Source of the DNA: DSYU01 sp964437595
GTDB lineage: Bacteria > Chloroflexota > Anaerolineae > Anaerolineales > Anaerolineaceae
DNA: 64,000 bases
Assembly (NCBI GenBank): GCA_964437595.1
Contig: CAYTHO010000003.1
Coordinates: 62,001 to 126,000 of the forward strand
Direction of reading: 5' to 3'
The translations under genes and the position numbers were made by a program. The notes below the pieces were generated by a model. The model did not search any database, had not been told where the DNA came from, and was given only the letters and a program-made list of their open reading frames with translations. Shown piece after piece: positions 8,452 through 16,159 of this stretch; the first letter of the stretch is position 1, and the number at the start of each line of letters is the position of its first letter.

Positions 8452-9129
8452 ATGGAAGAACTGGGCCCATCCTCCCCTGCCAGCCGGGTAACCCGTTCCA
8501 GGCAGTCTGCCCGGGCGGCATACGATCGACTGAGCCGCTGGTATGATTGGCTGGCCGGAAGCGAGGAAGCGTTCAACCGGCAGGCGCTGGCGATGCTGGA
8601 CGCAAAGCCGGGGGAACGCGTGCTCGAGCTGGGGTTTGGCACCGGTCATGCCCTGGCGACCCTGGCCGGGCGGGGCTGCCGGGTGGCTGGCGTGGACCTA
8701 TCCTATGGCATGGCCCGGGCTGCCAGAAAGCGCCTGCAAGTAAAAGGGCTGCGGCAAGATGTTCTGCTCAGCCTGGGTGACGGGGTGCGGCTGCCGTTCG
8801 CTGCGGGCGGTTTTGACGCTGCTTTTGCGGCCTTTACCCTGGAATTATTTGACTCGCCGGAGATTCCTGCCGTGGTGGCGGAAATGGCTCGGGTGCTGCG
8901 AGAGAATGGAAGGTTGGGGATCGTAGCCATGTCGCTGCCGGAGCGCCCGGGGGCGATGGTGCGGCTGTACGAATGGTTTCACCGCAGGCTGCCAGCCTAC
9001 GCGGACTGCCGCCCGATCCCGGTGGAAAACTGGGTAAGGCAGAATGGGTTTGTGGTTCAACAGGTGCAGAGCAAATCGATGTGGGGCCTGCCGGTGAAGA
9101 TGCTGGTAGCCCTCTACAAGAAGGGGTGA
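8452..9129 (+). CDS. Class I SAM-dependent methyltransferase
   Basis: A 225-residue methyltransferase of the UbiE/Methyltransf_11 type. The SAM motif I is LELGFGTGHALATLAG near residue 53, with the acidic residue VDLSYGMARAARKRL after the second strand and GDGVRLPFAAGGFDAAFAA as motif II/III. The chosen ATG at 8452 has no usable ribosome site: GAGGG abuts it. A TATATT hexamer at 8440-8445 ends six bases before the ATG, so the message may be leaderless. An alternative TTG at 8434 would add six residues. The substrate cannot be told from sequence. Confidence 0.85.
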   Translation: MEELGPSSPASRVTRSRQSARAAYDRLSRWYDWLAGSEEAFNRQALAMLDAKPGERVLELGFGTGHALATLAGRGCRVAGVDLSYGMARAARKRLQVKGLRQDVLLSLGDGVRLPFAAGGFDAAFAAFTLELFDSPEIPAVVAEMARVLRENGRLGIVAMSLPERPGAMVRLYEWFHRRLPAYADCRPIPVENWVRQNGFVVQQVQSKSMWGLPVKMLVALYKKG

Positions 9130-9223
9130 GACGCCATACAGAGAGCGCGGTTGGGATCACGCGCGCCTCGCATGGGGAACCTCTATTATAATCAAACCAA
9201 TCAATTGCTTTAGGAGGGACGGC

Positions 9224-10114
9224 ATGCTGAAGGTCGGTTATATTGGCCTGGGACTGATGGGTAAGTCGATCGCGCGCAACATTCTGAAAGCCGGGTTTCC
9301 GGTGGTGGTGCATAATCGCAGCCGGGGAGCCGTGGACGAACTGGTGGCGGAAGGCGCTGCGGCGGCTTCTTCGCCGGTAGAAGTTGCCCGCCAGGTGGAT
9401 GTGGTATTCACCAACCTGCCCGATTCGCCAGACGTGGAGCTGGTGGCGCTGGGCAAGGACGGCATCTTGCAGGGCGCGCATGAAGGCTTGATTTATGTGG
9501 ATAACTCGACGATTAAACCCCAGACGGCGCGCAGCGTTGCCGCCCGGCTGGCGGAAAAAGGCGTGCTGGCCCTGGATGCGCCGGTGAGCGGTGGGGACAT
9601 CGGCGCGCGCAACGGCACGCTGACCATCATGGTTGGCGGAGATGCGGGCGCGCTGGAAAAGGTCATGCCAGTGTTCCAGGCGATGGGCAAAACCATTACC
9701 CATATCGGCGAGGCCGGCAGCGGACAGATTGCCAAAGCGGCTAACCAGATCATGGTGGCGGCGCAGATGGTGGCGATGGGCGAGCTGCTCATTTTTGCCC
9801 AGAAGGCCGGGGCTGATCCGCGCAAGGTGGTCGAGGCCATCAAAGGCGGTGCGGCGCAGTGCTGGTCGCTGGACGTGAAACCGCCGCGCCTATTCAGCGG
9901 CAACCGCCAGCCGGGTTTCAAGGCGCGCATGCAGGCCAAGGACCTCAATATCGTGATGGAGAGCGCCCGCGCGTTTGGCGTGCCGCTGCCATCGGCTGCG
10001 ATTCACACCCAGTTGTTCAATGCCATGGTTCAGCAGGGCTTTGGCGACCTGGATAATTCGGCGGTCGTGGCGATGATCGAAATGCTGGCAAAAGCGGAGC
10101 TGGTGCGGGATTGA
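9224..10114 (+). CDS. 3-hydroxyisobutyrate dehydrogenase family NAD(P)-dependent oxidoreductase
   Basis: A 296-residue beta-hydroxyacid dehydrogenase, the family of 3-hydroxyisobutyrate dehydrogenase and tartronate semialdehyde reductase (GarR). It shows the Rossmann motif GYIGLGLMGKSIARNILKAG at the N-terminus, the substrate loop DAPVSGGDIGARNGTL, the catalytic-lysine helix GSGQIAKAANQIM, and the C-terminal KDLNIVMESARAFGVPLP. Length fits the family. A strong ribosome site (AGGAGGG) precedes the ATG. The neighbouring genes do not decide between valine degradation, glycerate formation and another 3-hydroxyacid. It is coupled to the downstream ATPase by a 4-base overlap. Confidence 0.9.
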   Translation: MLKVGYIGLGLMGKSIARNILKAGFPVVVHNRSRGAVDELVAEGAAAASSPVEVARQVDVVFTNLPDSPDVELVALGKDGILQGAHEGLIYVDNSTIKPQTARSVAARLAEKGVLALDAPVSGGDIGARNGTLTIMVGGDAGALEKVMPVFQAMGKTITHIGEAGSGQIAKAANQIMVAAQMVAMGELLIFAQKAGADPRKVVEAIKGGAAQCWSLDVKPPRLFSGNRQPGFKARMQAKDLNIVMESARAFGVPLPSAAIHTQLFNAMVQQGFGDLDNSAVVAMIEMLAKAELVRD

Positions 10115-10923
10115 TTCACCTTCGCGCGGTTGAAGTCCATCGATTCAAACCCTGGCCCGAACGGTTCCCGTATGTAGTGCCGGTGATCGCCTCGCTGGAG
10201 CGTCTGGCGTTTAGCGCGCCGGTCACTTTCCTGGTGGGCGAGAACGGTTCTGGCAAATCGACCCTGCTGGAAGCGATAGCCTGCGCGGCAGGGTCGATTA
10301 CCGTGGGGGGCGAAGGCGTAGAGCGCGACCAGACGCTTGCCGGGCTGCGCGCGCTGGCTAAAGACCTGCGCCTGGTGTGGAGCAAGCGCACGCGCAAGGG
10401 CTTTTTCATGCGCTCGGAGGATTTCTTCGGCTTTGCCCGGCGGATGGATAAAACCCGCGAAGAAATGCAGCAGTCGCTGGAAGAGGTGGAGCGGGATTAT
10501 AAAAACCGCTCGGCATTTGCCAGGGAGCAGGCAAAAATGGCCTATCAGCGCGAATTGGGCGAAATGGAATCGCGCTACGGCGATGGGGTAGACGCCCGCT
10601 CGCATGGCGAAAGCTACCTCAACCTGTTCCAGGGCCGCTTTATCCCCGGCGGGCTGTACCTGCTGGATGAACCGGAAGCGCCGCTCTCACCGAAGCGGCA
10701 GTTGTCTTTCCTCGTGATGCTGAAAGAGATGGTGGATAAAGAGGGCCAATTTATCATCGCGACGCATTCGCCGATCCTCATGGGCTTCCCCGGCGCGGTC
10801 ATCCTGAACTGCGATTCGGGAAAACTGGAGCAGGTGCAGTATGAGGACCTGGAGCACGTATATATCACCAAAGGTTTTCTCGAACATCCGTACCTGTATC
10901 TGCGGGAACTGGGGCTACTTTAG
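10111..10923 (+). CDS. AAA family ATPase (ABC/SMC-like, COG3910-type)
   Basis: A 270-residue soluble ATPase starting with TTG that overlaps the previous stop (TTGA). It shows Walker A GENGSGKSTLLEAIA near residue 44, a coiled and charged middle (about residues 105-165), the ABC-type Walker B YLLDEPEAPLSPKRQLSF, and the H-loop IATHSPILMGFPGA. This is the layout of the small predicted ATPases grouped as COG3910, whose role is unknown. No nuclease or toxin partner is adjacent, so there is no support for a defence function. The TTG start is supported by the coupling overlap and by conserved-looking sequence immediately after it. Confidence 0.85.
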   Translation: MIHLRAVEVHRFKPWPERFPYVVPVIASLERLAFSAPVTFLVGENGSGKSTLLEAIACAAGSITVGGEGVERDQTLAGLRALAKDLRLVWSKRTRKGFFMRSEDFFGFARRMDKTREEMQQSLEEVERDYKNRSAFAREQAKMAYQRELGEMESRYGDGVDARSHGESYLNLFQGRFIPGGLYLLDEPEAPLSPKRQLSFLVMLKEMVDKEGQFIIATHSPILMGFPGAVILNCDSGKLEQVQYEDLEHVYITKGFLEHPYLYLRELGLL

Positions 10924-10992
10924 GGCTTTGATTTGCGAAATGGGGATTGGGTGCCTTGTTTTCATGGGTGGGAATTAATAGAAAATTCGTTC

Positions 10993-11021
10993 TTGACAAT
11001 ATAGAATAATTGTTCTACAAT
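10993..11021 (+). promoter_or_regulatory. Near-consensus sigma-70 promoter with LexA-box-like palindrome
   Basis: TTGACA at 10993-10998 and TACAAT at 11016-11021 are separated by 17 bases. A 16-bp near-perfect palindrome, TAGAATAATTGTTCTA (11002-11017), fills the spacer and touches the -10 element. One base pair breaks the symmetry. The core reads GAAT-N4-GTTC, one mismatch from the Gram-positive type LexA box GAAC-N4-GTTC. The position would block RNA polymerase if a repressor bound. It drives the membrane protein at 11058. Confidence 0.75.
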
Positions 11022-11057
11022 ACTGGTATCGAACCGTTGTCAGGAAAGGAGCCGCCC

Positions 11058-11915
11058 ATGCTTCCCATGAACCAGCGTCAAAACCAAAGAGTCAGTGATC
11101 CTATGGCGAACATTAAACCAGGAATTCTGTTCGTTGTCATTATCCTGGGTGCATTGATCGCCTTTGAGGTTTTCAACTACAGTACGACAGACCATGCCCT
11201 GGCCGATTTGCTGGGCGATCTCACCTTTGCCGGTGTGCCCTGGTCGATGATCCTTGCGCTGGCCTTCTGCGGCATCGACTTCGCCGGGATTGCGCGCCTG
11301 TTTACACCAGAACAGGGGGCAGATGAGCCAAAAGAAGTCTGGTACCTGTTTGGCGCGTGGCTGCTGGCGGCGACGATGAACGCGATCCTGACCTGGTGGG
11401 GCGTTTCGCTGGCGGTTGCCAATCACCAGGTGCAAAGCGGTTCGGTGGTTGACCCATCCACGATCACCAGTGTGGTACCAATTTTTGTCGCCATTATGGT
11501 ATGGACCATCCGCATCCTCATCATCGGAACGCTGTCTCTGGCGCTGGACCGCATGCTCCATCCCGGCGCCGAACAGCGCATGCCCCTGCAGAGCATGGCG
11601 AGCACCCGCGCCAGCAGCCGCCCGCAGGTACCGGCACAGCGCCCGTTGAGCATTCCCCAGAGCCTGGGGTCGGCAGCGATCCCGCCCCGGCCTGCTTCAA
11701 CCTACCAACGGAACGCCGTACATGCCCAGCCCGCTGCTCCACGCCCGGCCAGCCGCTTTAGCAGCGCAGCCGATGAAGATGACAGCGGCGTGTATGAGCC
11801 ATCCTATGCCCGGCCTGAACCTACCTATCACAGCCTGAACGCCAGGCCCCGCCCAAACGCTAATGGGGCGAACATTCCCAATCGCAATTCAGGGAACAAT
11901 CGTTTCAGGCAGTAA
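11058..11915 (+). CDS. Four-helix membrane protein with disordered C-terminal tail
   Basis: A 285-residue protein of unknown function. The start chosen is the ATG at 11058 with AAAGGAG 7 bases upstream. Four hydrophobic helices lie at about residues 23-40, 60-80, 95-121 and 137-160. The last 120 residues are low-complexity and rich in Pro, Arg, Ser, Ala and Asn, probably disordered and cytoplasmic. The second half of helix 2 contains CGIDFAGIARLF and helix 3 MNAILTWWG. It stands alone behind a strong promoter with a palindromic operator-like site, so it may be tightly regulated. Confidence 0.8.
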   Translation: MLPMNQRQNQRVSDPMANIKPGILFVVIILGALIAFEVFNYSTTDHALADLLGDLTFAGVPWSMILALAFCGIDFAGIARLFTPEQGADEPKEVWYLFGAWLLAATMNAILTWWGVSLAVANHQVQSGSVVDPSTITSVVPIFVAIMVWTIRILIIGTLSLALDRMLHPGAEQRMPLQSMASTRASSRPQVPAQRPLSIPQSLGSAAIPPRPASTYQRNAVHAQPAAPRPASRFSSAADEDDSGVYEPSYARPEPTYHSLNARPRPNANGANIPNRNSGNNRFRQ

Positions 11916-11998
11916 CTCGAGAGCGTTTTTATCTTTGGTCCCTTTTTTGGCACGTCCGGGGCGCAGCGCTAGAGGCAGCGAACTGCGTCCCGGTCCAT

Positions 11999-12643
11999 TT
12001 AAGAACCCTTTTCGCAAAGGAACATCAGGTTGAAAGACAGGTACGGCCAGAAACGGCCATGCAGATAGTGGCAAATGTTCGGCCCGATGGTCAGCTCGCC
12101 AAAGAAGTGGATCCTGGAAAACCCGGCATGTTGAAATATCCGCTGCCAGGTGGCTGGGGTGAAGGTGGAGACGTGCGTGCGGTCAAAGAAGTTGCTCAAC
12201 TGGGTTGCCGCGCCGCCAATAACGGCGAAATTGTTGGGGACCGAGCCATACAGAACCCCATTGGCGGAACATGCGCTGGATATCTTATCCACCACCTTGT
12301 TGGGGTGCTGTAAATGTTCCAGAACGTTGAAAGCGGCGACAACCTCGTATTCACCGGGAGCCAGCGTCCCGTGTTCAATGTTGTGCACCTTCACCCGCTC
12401 GCCAAAGTGCGGCTTGATCCGGTTGACAGCGTAGGATGAAATATCCATCCCCTCCACATCGAAAAATTTCTCCGCCTGCCGTAGAAAGCCGCCCTTCCCG
12501 CAGCCGATTTCGAGCAGGCGCCCACCCCGGCGATATTCCAGCAGTGCTCTAACCCGATTCCGGTTGCGCTGTGAATCCGCGGCTTCGCGGGACAACCAGT
12601 TTTCGTAATATGCGTTCCCGTACTCTCGTTTGATAATTGGCAT
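11999..12643 (-). CDS. Class I SAM-dependent methyltransferase in glycyl radical enzyme operon
   Basis: A 214-residue methyltransferase. SAM motif I is LLEIGCGKGGFLRQAEKF near residue 40, followed by VEGMDISSYAV with the ribose-binding Asp and AAFNVLEHLQHPNKVV as the motif typical of Methyltransf_11/23 proteins. It begins six bases after the stop of the glycyl radical enzyme gene and is the last gene of that operon. The overall look is like sugar, lipid or small-molecule methyltransferases. A joint role with the radical enzyme is an inference from the operon only. Confidence 0.85.
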   Translation of the reverse strand: MPIIKREYGNAYYENWLSREAADSQRNRNRVRALLEYRRGGRLLEIGCGKGGFLRQAEKFFDVEGMDISSYAVNRIKPHFGERVKVHNIEHGTLAPGEYEVVAAFNVLEHLQHPNKVVDKISSACSANGVLYGSVPNNFAVIGGAATQLSNFFDRTHVSTFTPATWQRIFQHAGFSRIHFFGELTIGPNICHYLHGRFWPYLSFNLMFLCEKGS

Positions 12644-12649
12644 ACATCC

Positions 12650-15013
12650 CTAAAATAACGCGTGTTCCGTTCGCGCAATGATTTCATCTTGCAGCGCTTC
12701 GCCCAGGTCGCAGAAGTAGTCGGAGTACCCGGCCACGCGCACAATCAGGTCGCGGTACTGCTGGGGATTTTGCTTCGCGGCGCGCAGTGTGGCGGCATCC
12801 ACCACGTTGAACTGGATATGGTGACCGTCGAGCTTGAAGTAGCTGCGCACCAACTGAACGAGATGATCCAGGCCATCCTCCCCCGCCAGGAGCTGGGGGG
12901 TAAACTTCTGGTTGAGCAGGGTGCCGCCCGTGCGGACGTGGTCCATTTTGGCCGCCGAGCGGATTACGGCGGTCGGCCCGCAGCGGTCCGCCCCCTGCAC
13001 CGGGGATATGCCCTCGGAAAGCGGGGTCCAGGCGGAGCGCCCATCGGGCGTGGCGCCGGTGACCGAGCCAAAATAGACGTGGCAGGTGGTGGGCAGCAGA
13101 TTGATATGGAACTGCCCGCCGCGCGCATTGGGCCGCCCTTCGATGGCGTTGTAATAGGCATCGAAGACGCGCATCATCCAACGGTCGGCGCGGTCGTCAT
13201 CGTTGCCGAACTTTGGTGATTTATTGATGAGCAAAAGGCGCAGCCGTTCGGCGCCAGCGAAATTGGCTTTCAGCGCCGCAAGCAAATCGGGCATGGTTAT
13301 GGTTTTATTTTCATACACGTGATGGTGCATAGCTGCCAGGCAGTCGGTGATGGAACCCAGCCCCACGCCCTGGATGTACGAGGTGTTATAGCGCGCTCCA
13401 CCGGCATGGTAATCCTTGCCAGTGGCAATGCAGTCATCGATCAGCAGCGACAGGAACGGTGCGGGCAGGTAGGCGGCATACAACTGCTCGATCACCTGGC
13501 TGCCGCGGATTTTGATATCGACGAAGTGGCGGATCTGCTTTTCGAAGGCGGCAAACAGTTCTTCGAATGTGGCGAACCCCTGCGGGGCGCCGGTGACCAG
13601 GCCAATCTGCTTGCCGGTGCGTGGGTCGACGCCGTTGTTGAGGGTGATCTCAAACACCTTGGGCAGGTTGAAGTAGCCGGTCAGAATGTAAGCTTCCTTG
13701 CCAAACGCGCCGACTTCCACGCAGCCTGACGAACCACCGCAGCGCGCGTCGATCACATCTTTGCCCGCGCGGACCAGCTCCTGCACGATCAGGTCGTGGT
13801 TGAATATGGATGGCTGCCCAAAACCGGTGCGGATGATGCGCGCGGCGCGCTTGATAAAGCGGTCGGGATTCTTCTTGCTCACCTGAATGGAAGCCGACGG
13901 CTGGAGCAAGCGCATCTCTTCCACCACATCTAAGAGCAGGAAGGAGACATCGTTCACTCCATCGGACCCATCCGGGCGCTGCCCGCCAATGTTGATCTGG
14001 GCGAAATCGGTATAGGTCCCCGATTCCGCCGCGGTGACGCCAACTTTGGGTGGGGCGGGCTGGTTGTTGAACTTGATCCAGAAACAGTCCAGCAGTTCTT
14101 CGGCCTGCTCGCGGGTCAGCGTGCCATCTTCCAGACCCTGCTGATAAAAAGGGTAGAGGTGCTGGTCCAGCCGCCCGGGATCGAAGGAATCCCAGGTGTT
14201 GAGCTCAGTGGTTACGCCCAGGTGGACGAACCAATAATACTGGAGCGCCTCCCAAAAGGTGCGCGGCGCGTGAGCTGGCACCCAATCACATATTTCCGCG
14301 ATGCGCGCCAATTCCGCTTTGCGCTGCGGGTCAGGTTCCCTGGCTGCCAGTGCGCGGGCTTTTTCCGCGTGGCGCTCGCCAAAACGGATCAGCGCGCCGG
14401 CTGCGATGTGCATCGCTTTGAGTTCTTCCTGTTTTCCATACGCCTGCGGGTCGTTCAGGAAATCCAGGCAGCCCAGCGACTGCTCGATTTCCTGTTGAAA
14501 ATCGAGCATACCCTTTTTGTAGATTTTATCGTCCAGCACGGTATGGCCCGGGGCGCGCTGTTCCATGAACTCGGTGAAGATGCCGGCCTCATAGGCATCG
14601 ATCCACTCTGGCGTCATCTCGGCAAACAGGCGCTCGCGCATGGTCAAGCCCTGCCAGAAGGGAATAATGTGGTCGGCGTACAACTGGCGGTCATCCGGCA
14701 GCACCGTAAAGGGGATTTTTTCGCGCGAATGGAGGATATCCAGGTCGGAAAGCGTGTGGCAGCACAGCTCCGGGTAGGTGGGGGTGGCTTTCGGCGCGGG
14801 CCCCTTCTCCCCGACGATCAGCTCGCCCTCGTTGATACAGATGGCTTTATGCTCCATCAGGTAGGCAAAGGATTTTGCGCGGAAGACGGGTATGGAGTCG
14901 CCGCTGCGCATGGAATAGAATTCCGTGATCAGCCGCGCTCGCTCGGTAGAAATGGCAGGAACGGCGTCCAGTGACTGGCGCCGGAGGCGAGTTACACGTT
15001 CTGTAGCGGGCAC
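12650..15013 (-). CDS. Glycyl radical enzyme, dehydratase/PflD-like, substrate unassigned
   Basis: A 787-residue pyruvate formate-lyase-family enzyme. Near the C-terminus RVAGYSDYF carries the glycyl radical site at Gly762. The thiyl-radical Cys431 with general-base-type Glu433 is in GGSSGCVEVGAFGKEAY. True pyruvate formate-lyase has a Cys-Cys pair, which is absent, so this is not PFL. The GCVE motif places it among dehydratase and C-N or C-O cleaving members (glycerol/propanediol dehydratase, choline lyase, hydroxyproline dehydratase, PflD). Val after GCVE differs from the Pro I associate with glycerol dehydratase and choline lyase. The start is GTG, with GGGGGT about 5 bases upstream inside the activase gene, which it overlaps by 22 bases. 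No pyrroline carboxylate reductase, microcompartment or aldehyde dehydrogenase gene is adjacent, so the substrate is open. Confidence 0.93.
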   Translation of the reverse strand: MPATERVTRLRRQSLDAVPAISTERARLITEFYSMRSGDSIPVFRAKSFAYLMEHKAICINEGELIVGEKGPAPKATPTYPELCCHTLSDLDILHSREKIPFTVLPDDRQLYADHIIPFWQGLTMRERLFAEMTPEWIDAYEAGIFTEFMEQRAPGHTVLDDKIYKKGMLDFQQEIEQSLGCLDFLNDPQAYGKQEELKAMHIAAGALIRFGERHAEKARALAAREPDPQRKAELARIAEICDWVPAHAPRTFWEALQYYWFVHLGVTTELNTWDSFDPGRLDQHLYPFYQQGLEDGTLTREQAEELLDCFWIKFNNQPAPPKVGVTAAESGTYTDFAQINIGGQRPDGSDGVNDVSFLLLDVVEEMRLLQPSASIQVSKKNPDRFIKRAARIIRTGFGQPSIFNHDLIVQELVRAGKDVIDARCGGSSGCVEVGAFGKEAYILTGYFNLPKVFEITLNNGVDPRTGKQIGLVTGAPQGFATFEELFAAFEKQIRHFVDIKIRGSQVIEQLYAAYLPAPFLSLLIDDCIATGKDYHAGGARYNTSYIQGVGLGSITDCLAAMHHHVYENKTITMPDLLAALKANFAGAERLRLLLINKSPKFGNDDDRADRWMMRVFDAYYNAIEGRPNARGGQFHINLLPTTCHVYFGSVTGATPDGRSAWTPLSEGISPVQGADRCGPTAVIRSAAKMDHVRTGGTLLNQKFTPQLLAGEDGLDHLVQLVRSYFKLDGHHIQFNVVDAATLRAAKQNPQQYRDLIVRVAGYSDYFCDLGEALQDEIIARTEHALF

Positions 15014-15942
15014 GGCTTACCCCCTGTTTTTACGGGTAGATGGTACTTCTCGAACAGGTGCGCGATCCCTTCCAGGCGCGCATCGGTGGGCGATTCCGTA
15101 CCGGCGAGGCGGTTTGTTTTGCCCAGCCGCTCGTATTTTCCCGCCGCGGATAGATGGTACGGCAGGATATCGACCCGTTCAAGGTGGGGCAGGCTGGCGG
15201 CAAACATGCCGATGGCTTCCAGGTTCTGCTCATCATCGGTGATGCCCGGGATCACCGGCACGCGCAGTTGGATATGATGCCCGCGTTTTGAAAGGGCGCG
15301 TAAATTGTCCAGGATCAACCCGTTGGGGACGCCGGTAAAGGCGCGGTGGCGGGCGTCGTCCATCAATTTCAGGTCGAACAGGAAGAGATCCACATCTCCT
15401 CGCAGGCTGTCGAGTGCTTTCCACGAGGCGTAACCGGATGTATCCAGCGCGGTGTGAATGCCCGATGCTTTGCAGGCCTTCAGCAGCTCAGCCAGGAAAG
15501 CATGCTGCGCGAGCGGCTCGCCGCCGGAGAAGGTGACTCCGCCGCCTGATTCCTCAAAGAAAACCACATCCCGCTCGATGCTGCTCATTACCTCGCCGAC
15601 GGTCATGCGCTTGCCAACCACCTCGCGGGCATCGGCGGCGCATACTGCCACGCAGGCTCCGCACACCGTGCAGATTTCCCGTTCCACAGTGGTGTGCATT
15701 CCTGTATCCGCGCCAGCCTGCAGCCCGGCGGCTTCTAATGCACAGGTTGCGATGCATGTGCCGCAGCGAATACAGCGCGATTCCCAGACCATTAATTCCG
15801 GGGCGGGGGATTGGGATTCAGGGTTGTGGCACCACCAGCAGTTCAACGGGCAGCCTTTAAAAAACACGGTGGTGCGAATACCTGGCCCATCATGAAGCGA
15901 ATATTTGCGGATATCAAACACCAGGCCATGCAGCTCAGACAC
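14992..15942 (-). CDS. Glycyl radical enzyme activating enzyme (radical SAM)
   Basis: A 316-residue radical SAM activase that installs the glycyl radical on its partner using SAM and a 4Fe-4S cluster. The radical SAM cluster is CPLNCWWC (Cys31, 35, 38 counted from the chosen start). Two extra ferredoxin-type clusters follow: CIRCGTCIATC and CTVCGACVAVC, the arrangement seen in activases of dehydratase-type glycyl radical enzymes. The GGE-type motif VTFSGGEPLAQ is present. I chose GTG at 15942 because AGAAGG lies 8 bases upstream; the frame can be extended to an ATG at 16029 that would run into the promoter and repeat region. It is the first gene of the operon. Confidence 0.92.
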   Translation of the reverse strand: MSELHGLVFDIRKYSLHDGPGIRTTVFFKGCPLNCWWCHNPESQSPAPELMVWESRCIRCGTCIATCALEAAGLQAGADTGMHTTVEREICTVCGACVAVCAADAREVVGKRMTVGEVMSSIERDVVFFEESGGGVTFSGGEPLAQHAFLAELLKACKASGIHTALDTSGYASWKALDSLRGDVDLFLFDLKLMDDARHRAFTGVPNGLILDNLRALSKRGHHIQLRVPVIPGITDDEQNLEAIGMFAASLPHLERVDILPYHLSAAGKYERLGKTNRLAGTESPTDARLEGIAHLFEKYHLPVKTGGKPCPLQNV

Positions 15943-16008
15943 AGGGATACCTTCTTTCAAAAGGGTACATCGATAATCTATCACCATTTTAACATGCCCA
16001 TTCCGTTT

Positions 16009-16014
16009 ATTGTA
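16009..16014 (-). promoter_or_regulatory. -10 element of the glycyl radical enzyme operon
   Basis: On the minus strand TACAAT occurs 67 bases before the GTG start of the activase. There is no recognisable -35 hexamer at the right distance; that position is occupied by the edge of the first 18-bp repeat. This is the usual look of an activator-dependent promoter. TAAAAT nearer to the gene is an alternative -10. Confidence 0.4.
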
Positions 16015-16032
16015 CAGGACAAGTGTCATGGA

Positions 16033-16086
16033 TGATGATCACCCATTGGGTGATGAGCACCCATTCAGTGATGATTACTCACTTGG
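16033..16086 (-). repeat. Three tandem 18-bp direct repeats upstream of glycyl radical operon
   Basis: Read on the plus strand, TGATGATCACCCATTGGG (16033-16050), TGATGAGCACCCATTCAG (16051-16068) and TGATGATTACTCACTTGG (16069-16086) follow each other without gap. Copies 1 and 2 agree at 15 of 18 positions, and copies 1 and 3 at 14. The first copy and the start of the second also form the dyad ATCACCCATTGGGTGAT (16038-16054). They end where a -35 box would be expected for the minus-strand operon, so they probably bind a regulator. The plus-strand frame through them is repetitive and looks non-coding. Confidence 0.75.
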
Positions 16087-16159
16087 CCGGAGTGGAGATG
16101 CTGTGGAATATTGGGGCCGCCGAAGGATTGGTATGGCAGCGCTTTGACCTGGGCCGGAC

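Noticed and set aside
11958..11991. Imperfect 9-bp hairpin between the membrane protein and methyltransferase ends
   Set aside because: It lacks a T-tract on either strand, so I do not list it as a terminator.
12650..15013. Call as pyruvate formate-lyase
   Set aside because: The Cys-Cys active-site pair of PFL is missing; there is one Cys in a GCVE motif as in dehydratase-type members.
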